Positions 56,926 through 64,000 of a stretch of 64,000 nucleotides of DNA are shown piece by piece. The translations under genes and the position numbers were made by a program. Source of the stretch: Muriicola marianensis (GTDB lineage Bacteria > Bacteroidota > Bacteroidia > Flavobacteriales > Flavobacteriaceae); assembly GCF_014638095.1 (NCBI RefSeq), contig NZ_BMFH01000001.1, positions 945,887-1,009,886 on the forward strand, in the 5' to 3' direction. Positions within the stretch are counted from its first letter, which is position 1; each line of letters starts with the position of its first letter. The notes beneath the pieces are model-generated. The model ran no database searches. It saw only the letters and a list, made by a program, of their open reading frames with translations, and was not told the origin of the DNA.

Positions 56926-59475
56926 TTAGGCCGAATTCCTGCTCGCGTTGATATTGCCATAAAGCGAACGCGTCACGATCTTTTCATAGACCTCTTTATA
57001 GGCGTCCTCCCCTTCCCCTATCCTCGCCAGGGCGTACTGCTGAATGACCAGGAGGGGTAAGACGATGTTTTCCCGGATCTTCACAGATTCCCGGGATATG
57101 GATTCGTTTTCCATCAGGATCTTAAATCCGCTGATCTTTAGCAGCATGCGCTTGGAGAGTTCAAACTCCTCGTGCAAGAGTTCCCAGAATTCCCCGAATT
57201 CGGGATCGTCCTTCATATAGGCGGTAAGTTCAAAATAGCATTTAGACAAGGCCATCATACTGTTGAGCATCAGCGCCTCAAAAAATGGGACTTCCCGGTA
57301 CAACTTTTTAAGGTCCTTCAGTTTTCCTTTTTCAACCAGCGTATTCAAGGCCGTACCAATTCCGTAATAGCCAGGGACATTTTGTTTGAGCTGGCTCCAG
57401 GAGCCCACAAAGGAAATGGCGCGAAGATCCGTGAGTTCGAGCTTGGCCTTTTGCCCTCTTTTCCCCGGCCGGCTTCCGATATTTGCCCTGGTATAGTATT
57501 TCAGCGTGCTCTTGTGCTCCAGGTAAGGGATGAACTTGGGGTGCTGTTTCAGAGCGTCGTATTTCTCAAAACTCAATCGTGAAAGCTCCTCCATCAATTT
57601 ACGGGAAGAGGCAGTGATCACGTTTTCCTTACCGAATAGGTTGTTAGACAGTCCGGCCGTGAGGAGCTGTTCCGAGTTGTGGATAAACTGCTCCTTGGTG
57701 CCGTAGGTACTGGTAATGGTCTGCCCCTGTATGGTCAGCTGTATCTCATTGTTGGCGATCTCCCGGGTCTGGGCTGCATAAAACCTGTGGGTTTTACCAC
57801 CTCCCCTTGCAGGCGGTCCTCCCCTGCCGTCGAAAAAGATGGCCTTATACCCGTGTTTTGAGCACACTTTTGAAAGCGTTTCCTTGGTCTTGAAGATCGA
57901 CCAGTTGGCCCGCAGATAACCTCCATCCTTGGTCCCGTCAGAGAAGCCCAGCATCATGGTCTGTTTCAGATCCCTTCTTTTCAGGTGAGCTTTGTACTCC
58001 GGGAGGGAAAAGAGGGTGGTCATGATCTTTTCGGACCGGTCCATTCCCTTCATGGTCTCGAAAAGGGGCACAATATCAAAGCTTATATCCTCCGGCTTAT
58101 ATCCGCACCAGCGGAAGAGGGCATATACAAAAAGGACGGAAAAGATGTCCTCGGAATTACTGATGATGTATCGGTTGCAGCCCTCATCACCATTTTTCTC
58201 TTTGATGGCGCTAAGCTGTTTGATGTTTTTAATGGTGTCCCTGTGGATCTCATCCTCAAAGTCGGCCTCGTTCAGGGCGATTTGCTCTTTAAGCAGGATT
58301 CTGGTGAGTTCCTTCTCCGTCAATTCCGACAGGGAGGATGAGATCTTGCCTGCCTTGAACAGGGCTTTTTCCACCAGCTGGTAGTGTTTGCTGTGGTCCT
58401 GCCTGATATCGAGTATGGCGAAATGTGTCCTGAAGATCTTCACCTTATCGATCAGCTTCTCCAGATCATTCCCGTAGAGATTCTTGTATTGGGTCCTGAT
58501 GGTCTCCTGAATCTCTTCCAGGGGGGTGATGATCTCCTCAAAACTCAGCGCCTTTTCCAGGTCGAACATAGCCACATAAAGCTTGTCGAGCAGGGCGTTC
58601 AGGGGTTCATTCACTCCTTTGAAGGTGAGTTTTTTGCGCAGCGCTTTCAACTCATTGTAATAACACTTCATCAGGGTCACGCGGAGTTCATCGGCCACGC
58701 TGCGGGTGATCTCTGCGGTTACATAGGGGTTCCCGTCCCGGTCACCACCGGGCCAGAATCCCAGTTTCAGGATGTTGTAATTCTCAAATTTTTCCTGGCG
58801 GACATGGCGCTTTATATGGGAATACAGATCTCCCACAGCATCGTAATAGATATGTCTGAGGATATAGATTATATTCCTGGCCTCCTCAAGGGGGGTGGGT
58901 TTTTTAGCGTTGATCAAAGAGGTAAGTCCCAGCTGCTGCAAGACCAGGTCGATGTCATTGATCTTGTCATCCAGGATCAGCCTTCTCAGCTCGTCTATAA
59001 TATCCAGAACGGCCGGGGTATAGAATTGCGTGGGATGCGCGGTAAGTACGATACGGGCACTGAAATTCTCCAGTTGTCGCGAAATGGTTTTCCAGTTCCT
59101 GGATGTATCGACCATCTGGAAATAATCCCTGATCGTCCTGGAGGTACTGAATTCCTGTAGTCTTGGGAATGCGGCATCCTCCACGCTGTCATACAGGACT
59201 ACCTGACGTTCCACGTACTGTATGATCTTGAACATGAAGTCGATCCGCTCCTGTTCTGTGGGAAGTTGAGCATAATATTCGAAGAAATGGTCCATGATCT
59301 CCCGGGGATTTCTGCCCGAGCTCAATCCCTGCTGGCATTGCTGGAACAGAAGCGGGATCATCACCCCGATGTTCTCCATATTCTGATAGGGAAGGTTCAG
59401 GAACAGGCTGTTGTACACGTAGAACTTGTTGGTAACCAGTTTCTTGAACTCCTCTAAACGTTTTGTGTTTGGCAT
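56926..59475 (-). CDS. ppc: phosphoenolpyruvate carboxylase
   Basis: The 849-residue enzyme adds bicarbonate to PEP to give oxaloacetate, refilling the TCA cycle. The two catalytic signatures are clear: VLTAHPTQF, and GFWPGGDRDGNPYVTAEI. So are LGFSDGTKDGGYLRANW and FFDGRGGPPARGGGK. It stands alone on the minus strand. Confidence 0.95.
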   Translation of the reverse strand: MPNTKRLEEFKKLVTNKFYVYNSLFLNLPYQNMENIGVMIPLLFQQCQQGLSSGRNPREIMDHFFEYYAQLPTEQERIDFMFKIIQYVERQVVLYDSVEDAAFPRLQEFSTSRTIRDYFQMVDTSRNWKTISRQLENFSARIVLTAHPTQFYTPAVLDIIDELRRLILDDKINDIDLVLQQLGLTSLINAKKPTPLEEARNIIYILRHIYYDAVGDLYSHIKRHVRQEKFENYNILKLGFWPGGDRDGNPYVTAEITRSVADELRVTLMKCYYNELKALRKKLTFKGVNEPLNALLDKLYVAMFDLEKALSFEEIITPLEEIQETIRTQYKNLYGNDLEKLIDKVKIFRTHFAILDIRQDHSKHYQLVEKALFKAGKISSSLSELTEKELTRILLKEQIALNEADFEDEIHRDTIKNIKQLSAIKEKNGDEGCNRYIISNSEDIFSVLFVYALFRWCGYKPEDISFDIVPLFETMKGMDRSEKIMTTLFSLPEYKAHLKRRDLKQTMMLGFSDGTKDGGYLRANWSIFKTKETLSKVCSKHGYKAIFFDGRGGPPARGGGKTHRFYAAQTREIANNEIQLTIQGQTITSTYGTKEQFIHNSEQLLTAGLSNNLFGKENVITASSRKLMEELSRLSFEKYDALKQHPKFIPYLEHKSTLKYYTRANIGSRPGKRGQKAKLELTDLRAISFVGSWSQLKQNVPGYYGIGTALNTLVEKGKLKDLKKLYREVPFFEALMLNSMMALSKCYFELTAYMKDDPEFGEFWELLHEEFELSKRMLLKISGFKILMENESISRESVKIRENIVLPLLVIQQYALARIGEGEDAYKEVYEKIVTRSLYGNINASRNSA

Positions 59476-59639
59476 ATTGGTTTGCTGTTAATCGATCAAC
59501 CCTCATTTTTCATGAGGATATCACCCGGTAAAGGTCCGCATTTATCTGTTTGGAGGCGGCCCTAATCGAGCTAAATAACAAAATAACGCATCCTGACAAC
59601 AAAACCAACAGCCTTCACAACACAAATTATTTTTCTCTC

Positions 59640-59744
59640 CTATCCTGTTCTATATTGCAGGTGTAAATCAAGAAAACAAATTTTCATTTTCACATAGTGT
59701 TCTCGTGAAAGGGCCCTGTTCAAAAAGCAGGGCTCTTTTTTTTT
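59640..59744 (+). ncRNA. candidate small RNA ending in a strong terminator
   Basis: A plus-strand terminator (AGGGCCCTG 59710-59718, CAGGGCTCT 59728-59736, then nine T) has no plus-strand gene before it; both flanking genes are on the minus strand. A second stem, TTTCAC (59688-59693) with GTGAAA (59705-59710), precedes it, and a weak promoter-like TATATTG lies at 59651. It may instead serve the minus-strand gene ending at 59744. Expression data would decide. Confidence 0.35.
59710..59744 (+). terminator. rho-independent terminator (plus strand)
   Basis: A 9-bp stem with one G-T, a 9-nt loop and nine T on the plus strand. On the minus strand, where the stop of the UDG-family gene lies at 59744, only three T follow the stem, so it is stronger in the plus direction. 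Confidence 0.7.
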
Positions 59745-60403
59745 CAGAAAAAGGGTCGGTACTGCATCACCCTGAAATCGATGGTGGTGAATGTCGGATC
59801 CTGTGCTTTTCTTTCCTTGTAAGCCGTCATACTGCCTAGAGCCCGGTTGGCTGAGCCGGATGGAGCTGTAAGGGAAACGGTCCTCAGGGTTCTGTCTTGT
59901 TTCCCGAGTTTAAATTCATGGATCCTCGGAACTTCCTTGACAATTGGCTTAAGAGCTATTCCATGGGCCTTCAAATGTTTCCGGAAGAGATATTCAGGAC
60001 CGTTGAGACTGTTCCCTCCTGTAAAGAGTATCGTCCTGATACGGGTGTATTCCTCAAGGTATTCAATCATATCCCGAAGCTCAATGTCTTTCATCCCCAG
60101 GTCGGAAGCGTCTATCTTGTCCCGCCTTGCCCTGGCTACCACATCGCATATGGCGATCTTTCGGTCTCTTAAAAACCGCTTGCGTTCTTCAACGGCCTTC
60201 TCAGTGGTCTCGAAGGTAAGGCCCAGATCGAAGATCCGGTCGAGGATGGGCCAGAGCTGCCCGTCCCTGCTGCCATAGCAAAAGTCCACATCTCCAGGCA
60301 ATAATGCCCCCGTAGTAAATCTGGGTGGAGGCAGCGTCCCCACAATTAACTTGGTGGCCTCGGGAAAGAGGAAGGGCGGATACGGATGCGTATGCAAAAA
60401 CAA
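59744..60403 (-). CDS. uracil-DNA glycosylase superfamily protein
   Basis: The 219-residue protein matches a Bacteroidota UDG-superfamily group (LIVGTLPPPRFTTG, FCYGSRDGQLWPIL, ICDVVARARRDKID). It may remove uracil or another damaged base, but activity is unproven. The only usable start I find is TTG (60403, or a second at 60397), as no in-frame ATG exists nearby. It shares the intergenic region with the divergent bTHX gene. Confidence 0.85.
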   Translation of the reverse strand: MFLHTHPYPPFLFPEATKLIVGTLPPPRFTTGALLPGDVDFCYGSRDGQLWPILDRIFDLGLTFETTEKAVEERKRFLRDRKIAICDVVARARRDKIDASDLGMKDIELRDMIEYLEEYTRIRTILFTGGNSLNGPEYLFRKHLKAHGIALKPIVKEVPRIHEFKLGKQDRTLRTVSLTAPSGSANRALGSMTAYKERKAQDPTFTTIDFRVMQYRPFF

Positions 60404-60516
60404 GGCAGGGATTTTGAACGGGAAAGGTACTCTTTATCCTTTACCTGTTCAAGTAGAATTCCTTCTGAACTTGTCCTTTAAGCCCGCATTGCTTATCTTA
60501 AAGAAAACTTTTTACC

Positions 60517-60645
60517 ATGGGAAAAGGAGATAAAAGCAGTAAGCGAGGAAAGATCGCCAATAAGTCCTACGGCGTAAGAAGGCGCAGAAAAATCAAGAAG
60601 CGGCCGACGGTTGAGGAAAAGGTCAGCATCAAAGGGAAGACCTAG
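60517..60645 (+). CDS. 30S ribosomal protein bTHX
   Basis: This 42-residue, strongly basic protein starts MGKGDKSSKRGKIANKSYGV, the pattern of bTHX (S31e/Thx-like), a small stabilising protein of the 30S head. It is easily missed because of its size. Its TAG stop at 60643-60645 overlaps the TAG stop of the convergent lipoprotein gene (60642-60644) in the palindrome CTAG. Confidence 0.85.
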   Translation: MGKGDKSSKRGKIANKSYGVRRRRKIKKRPTVEEKVSIKGKT

Positions 60646-61007
60646 TCGATCACAAATTCCAGGGTCACCTCCCCTTCCTCCGTAATGTTGAGGTCATACG
60701 TATAGAGGCCGATGGGTAATTCTTCCTCCCCTACAAAGTCGATGGGCTGAAGCACAAAGGTCTCCTCCCCTGAGGTGATCTCGATGTAATTGTATCTATA
60801 CGCCAATTCGTACTCCTGGTAATCCGAAAAAGCATCTGTTCCCACGTTCTCGTAGACGTGTTCTTCACTTTCCACCAAGACGCGGTCAAATATCCTGGAA
60901 CTGGAATTCTTAATTCGGATGTTGACAGAGGTGAGATCGTCGTCCCTGTCTGAACAGGAGACTGTCATGACTGCAAAAGTGACCAGTAGAAGGATTGCTT
61001 TTCTCAT
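60642..61007 (-). CDS. small lipoprotein of unknown function
   Basis: This 121-residue protein starts with a lipoprotein signal (MRKAILLLVTFAVMTVSCSD; Cys18 in the lipobox). The rest is acidic, with beta-strand-like segments (VNIRIKNSSSRIFDRVLVES; YEYELAYRYNYIEI type) and no recognised domain. It is likely an outer-membrane or periplasmic lipoprotein. Confidence 0.8.
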   Translation of the reverse strand: MRKAILLLVTFAVMTVSCSDRDDDLTSVNIRIKNSSSRIFDRVLVESEEHVYENVGTDAFSDYQEYELAYRYNYIEITSGEETFVLQPIDFVGEEELPIGLYTYDLNITEEGEVTLEFVID

Positions 61008-61056
61008 GGGGACGCGATATGATGTTTTATACTAAAACGCAGACTTCCCCTAAATA

Positions 61057-61818
61057 TTACCGGACAAAGACGGGTTGGTTCTCTTTCAGGGTGTGCTCCC
61101 TGCTGAACTGGTAACCGTCTTCTGCAAATCCGCGAATGTCATCCAGGGTGCTCGCCCCTGTCTCAAGGATGTACCTCACCATAGAACCCCTGGCCTTTTT
61201 GGCAAAGAAGCTGATCACTTTTAGTTTGTCATTCTTCCAATCCTTAAATACAGGTGTGATGATTTCGGCCTTTAGTTTCTTTGAATCCAAGGCTGAGAAA
61301 TATTCATTGCTCGCCAGGTTCACCAGGATTTCCCCATCTTCCATTTCCTCGTTCAAAGCCGAGGTAAGGGTGCCTTTCCAAAAGTCGTACAGATTTTTCT
61401 TCCGACCGATCTTCAGGCTCGTTCCCATTTCAAGGCGGTAGGGCTGGATCAGGTCGAGTGGCTTCAGGATCCCATAGAGCCCCGATAAGATACGAAGCTT
61501 ATCCTGTGCGGCTGTGAGTTTATCCTCGGGCAGGGTATAGGCATCCAGACCCACGTATACATCCCCGCTGAAGGCATACAGGGCCGGCCGGGCATTTTCA
61601 GGGGTAAAGGGAAGACTGAATTGCTGGTTGCGCTCCCAGTTGAGTTCTGCCAGTTGAGTGGAGATATCCATTAGGCTCATCAGGGCTTTGGGTTTTTTCC
61701 TGATCAGGACCTTATTTACCTTCTGAGTTTCCTCCAAAAAAGCGGGTATAGTGTATTTCTCTGTAGGCAATTTTGTATCAAAGTCGAGCGACTTCGCCGG
61801 TGATATCACGATCTTCAT
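61057..61818 (-). CDS. yaaA: peroxide stress protein YaaA
   Basis: From the ATG at 61818 ([19 protein letters not shown]) the product has 253 residues. It matches the YaaA/DUF328 family ([49 protein letters not shown]). In E. coli YaaA limits free iron and DNA damage under peroxide stress. An 18-bp palindrome upstream (61884-61901) is a possible operator. Confidence 0.93.
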   Translation of the reverse strand: MKIVISPAKSLDFDTKLPTEKYTIPAFLEETQKVNKVLIRKKPKALMSLMDISTQLAELNWERNQQFSLPFTPENARPALYAFSGDVYVGLDAYTLPEDKLTAAQDKLRILSGLYGILKPLDLIQPYRLEMGTSLKIGRKKNLYDFWKGTLTSALNEEMEDGEILVNLASNEYFSALDSKKLKAEIITPVFKDWKNDKLKVISFFAKKARGSMVRYILETGASTLDDIRGFAEDGYQFSREHTLKENQPVFVR

Positions 61819-61883
61819 AACAGGCAATTTTAAGCGAAAATAGGAAGGAATCTTCCAATAAAGGAATCTCTTCCTTAGTTGTT

Positions 61884-61901
61884 TTCAATATTGATATTGA
61901 A
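61884..61901. repeat. 18-bp palindrome upstream of yaaA
   Basis: TTCAATAT-TG-ATATTGAA is a perfect inverted repeat with a 2-bp centre, between the rluD stop (61912) and the yaaA start (61818). It could be an operator or a weak hairpin. Confidence 0.5.
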
Positions 61902-61911
61902 GGGACTTATA

Positions 61912-62952
61912 CTATTGAGTGTGGCGCGCATACTGTCTCCATTTGTCTATGCAGGCGGCCATATCTTCCGGTATCTCGGAGTCGAATTGCATCCGTTTGC
62001 CGGTCACAGGATGGTCAAAACCGAGGGTCTTGGCGTGCAGGGCCTGCCGGGGCAGGATCTTAAAACAGTTCTCCACAAATTGTTTGTACTTGGTGAAGGT
62101 CGTCCCTTTCAGAATCTTTTCCCCTCCGTAACGTTCATCGTTAAAGAGGGTGTGCCCGAGGTATTTCATATGTACCCGGATCTGGTGCGTGCGCCCGGTC
62201 TCCAGTTCGCAATTCACTAAAGTTACATATCCCAGCCGTTCCAAAACGCGATAGTGTGTAATGGCTTCCTTTCCCTGATCCCCTTCAGGAAAGACCTGCA
62301 TTTGCAACCTGTTCTTGGGGTTTCTTCCGATATGCCCTTCTATGGTGCCTTCGTCCTCCTCTACGCTGCCCCAAACCAGGGCGACATACTGGCGGTCACT
62401 CGTCTTTTCGTAGAACTGCCTGGCCAGATGGGCCATGGCCTCATCCGTCTTGGCAATCACCAGAAGCCCCGAAGTATCCTTGTCAATCCTGTGCACCAGA
62501 CCGGGTCTGCCGCTCGAATTCTCGGGAAGGTCTTTGATGTGGTAAGCCAGGGCGTTCACCAGGGTACCGGAATAATTTCCATGACCCGGGTGAACAACCA
62601 TCCCCGCGGGTTTATTTACAACCAGGAGCGCATCGTCCTCGTAGATGATATCCAGGGGTATATCCTCAGGGGTGAGGAGGAATTCGTAAGGGGGATGTTC
62701 AAAAAGCACCCGTACCTCGTCCCCTGCCTTCACGCGGTAGTTTTGTTTGACGACTTTGTTGTTGACCCAGATATTCCCTCCTTTGGCGGCTTGCTGTATC
62801 TTATTCCGGGTGGCGTTCTCGATAAAATTCATCAGGAATTTGTCGACCCTCAGAGGTTCCTGTCCTTTCCCGGCGACAAATCGGTAGTGTTCAAAGAGGT
62901 CGTCTTCTCCCGGATCTGAAGCCGAATTGGGATCTGAAAACTTACTGGGCAT
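61912..62952 (-). CDS. rluD: RluD-type 23S rRNA pseudouridine synthase
   Basis: From the ATG at 62952 (MPSKFSDPNSASDPGEDDLF) the product has 346 residues. An N-terminal S4 domain (LRVDKFLMNFIENATRNKIQQ) is followed by the RluA-type catalytic domain with the Asp in GLVHRIDKDTSGLLVIAKT. It modifies uridines in helix 69 of 23S rRNA. It overlaps the PASTA gene by 11 bp on the same strand. RluD is the best guess within the RluA/C/D group. Confidence 0.93.
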   Translation of the reverse strand: MPSKFSDPNSASDPGEDDLFEHYRFVAGKGQEPLRVDKFLMNFIENATRNKIQQAAKGGNIWVNNKVVKQNYRVKAGDEVRVLFEHPPYEFLLTPEDIPLDIIYEDDALLVVNKPAGMVVHPGHGNYSGTLVNALAYHIKDLPENSSGRPGLVHRIDKDTSGLLVIAKTDEAMAHLARQFYEKTSDRQYVALVWGSVEEDEGTIEGHIGRNPKNRLQMQVFPEGDQGKEAITHYRVLERLGYVTLVNCELETGRTHQIRVHMKYLGHTLFNDERYGGEKILKGTTFTKYKQFVENCFKILPRQALHAKTLGFDHPVTGKRMQFDSEIPEDMAACIDKWRQYARHTQ

Positions 62953-63529
62953 CGGCCTTGATCCTTGCCTGTCCGGGGATGTTCCCATTCCCGCAGATCA
63001 GTTCTATCTTGGAAGTCTTGGGGAGTTTGTCTCCCGGCTGTATGTTTTTGCCTTTAAACCTGGCGTAATACACCATGTCCTTCCCAAGTTCATTGATGTA
63101 GGTTACCCGTTCCACATCGAGCCCGACGGCACGCAACATAGAGGTGGCGTTCCTTTGGGTGACCTGCACAATATTGGGCACCGTGACCTCCTTATAACCA
63201 GAGGGGTTGATGGTCACGTAGATCTTCCTGTTCTCCTTCACAAAATTCCCGGCCGGAGGATTCTGCTCTATGACCGAAAATCGGGGATACTCCGGATCGT
63301 AATTGGCAGAGTCGAGCACTTCAAAACGAAGATTGGCCTTATCGATGGTTTCCCGCATCTCCATTACCGACATTCGTTTTACATCGGGAACCTCCACCAG
63401 TTCACCGTGGTTTGTGGAGACCTTCAGCCACTGCAAGGTGAGCCAGGAGATCACCAACAGGGCGACAAGGGCGAGGCCGAGGTTGATCAGGAAGGTCTTA
63501 CTGCGGAGAAAACTTAAAAAATTCCTCAT
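62942..63529 (-). CDS. PASTA domain membrane protein
   Basis: From the ATG at 63529 (MRNFLSFLRSKTFLINLGLA) the product has 195 residues: a short cytoplasmic start, one membrane span (about residues 12-33) and outward PASTA repeats (VPDVKRMSVMEMRETIDKAN; VPNIVQVTQRNATSMLRAVG). PASTA modules bind peptidoglycan fragments. The gene lies between rluD and divergent ddl, a common Bacteroidota order. Confidence 0.9.
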   Translation of the reverse strand: MRNFLSFLRSKTFLINLGLALVALLVISWLTLQWLKVSTNHGELVEVPDVKRMSVMEMRETIDKANLRFEVLDSANYDPEYPRFSVIEQNPPAGNFVKENRKIYVTINPSGYKEVTVPNIVQVTQRNATSMLRAVGLDVERVTYINELGKDMVYYARFKGKNIQPGDKLPKTSKIELICGNGNIPGQARIKADAQ

Positions 63530-63636
63530 AAAGTTTTGGGTAACGCCAGGCAAAGATAGGAAACGGAATGCTTTTTTCTTTACTTTGAGCGGGTTATAAG
63601 AACGGTTTACGGAATGCAAAACAACCAATCACCACT

Positions 63637-64000
63637 ATGAAAAGGAATATCGCCATCATCATGGGAGGTTATTCCAGCGAGTACCAGATTTCCATCCTAA
63701 GCGGTCAGAATGTTTTTAAGCACCTGGACCGGTCGAGATTCAATCCCTACCGGGTACTCATATCTACGGAGAAATGGGTTTGCCTGGATGACAGGGACGC
63801 GGAATATCCGGTAGACCGTTCCGATTTTACTACCACTATTCAAGGCAAGAAAATCAAATTTCACTGTGTTTTCAATGCCATCCACGGTACCCCAGGGGAA
63901 GACGGACTAATGCAGGCTTATTTTGAACTGCTGGGCATCCCCCAGACCTCCTGCGACTATTATCAGGCAGCCCTCACCTTCAACAAGAGGGACCTGCTGA
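63637..64000 (+). CDS. ddl: D-alanine--D-alanine ligase, partial
   Basis: The first 121 codons (MKRNIAIIMGGYSSEYQISI) are visible; the gene runs off the window. The N-terminal substrate-binding region (GGYSSEYQIS, FNAIHGTPGEDGLMQAYFE) fits Ddl, which makes D-Ala-D-Ala for peptidoglycan. It is divergent from the PASTA gene, both linked to the cell wall. Confidence 0.93.
   Translation, partial: MKRNIAIIMGGYSSEYQISILSGQNVFKHLDRSRFNPYRVLISTEKWVCLDDRDAEYPVDRSDFTTTIQGKKIKFHCVFNAIHGTPGEDGLMQAYFELLGIPQTSCDYYQAALTFNKRDLL

Noticed and set aside
59476-59640. Gene in the ppc upstream region
   Set aside because: No frame with coding character was found in the plus or minus strand.

Overview
The window is chromosomal DNA of a Bacteroidota bacterium, almost certainly a marine-type member of the Flavobacteriaceae. 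Four lines of evidence support this: type IX secretion (T9SS) surface proteins with PorP/SprF and OmpA partners, DUF3467 and DUF2851 proteins, Bacteroidota-type promoters (TTG, about 19 nt, TAnnTTTG), and gene orders such as ddl-PASTA-rluD and rpsU-xerC-hpf-tRNA-tuf. I see no phage, insertion sequence or CRISPR array.

Layout. Positions 1-20459 (minus strand) form a cell-surface region: a partial repeat-built secreted protein, three secreted proteins of which all share a short C-terminal tail, then an OmpA-family protein, a PorP/SprF-family protein and a 2142-residue repeat protein with a T9SS type B C-terminal domain. Positions 20837-22426 hold prfC. Positions 22463-37744 (minus) hold the core expression block: DUF3467, rpoC, rpoB, rplL, rplJ, rplA, rplK, nusG, secE, tRNA-Trp, tuf, tRNA-Thr, tRNA-Gly, tRNA-Tyr, tRNA-Thr, then hpf, xerC and rpsU. 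Positions 37814-45165 (minus) hold an acyl-CoA dehydrogenase, a ComEA-like protein, an unusual AGCS symporter fusion, a TrkA-type K+ channel, a PspC-like protein, a frameshifted DUF2851 gene and a rhodanese. Positions 45344-48706 (plus) hold a MarR/nitroreductase/YceI group and an arylsulfotransferase-like lipoprotein. Positions 48755-55310 (plus) hold the complete trpEGDCFBA operon with its leader. Positions 55378-64000 hold an M20 peptidase, ppc, a UDG-family protein, bTHX, a lipoprotein, yaaA, rluD, a PASTA protein and the start of ddl.

The clearest regulatory discovery is a trp attenuator. A near-perfect promoter is followed by an 18-codon GTG-start leader peptide with three consecutive Trp codons, an 8-bp antiterminator pairing that overlaps the leader stop codon, and a 12-bp rho-independent terminator just before trpE. 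Together these give a full ribosome-stalling mechanism that can be read directly from the sequence.

Other points of note are the shared C-terminal tail on three adjacent exported proteins (its six synonymous and zero amino-acid differences over 13 codons in two of them indicate selection), the SprB-like/lipoyl-like/AGCS fusion, a K+ channel with Met in place of the second filter Gly, nested perfect palindromes between tRNA-Tyr and tRNA-Gly, and a one-base deletion that splits DUF2851.
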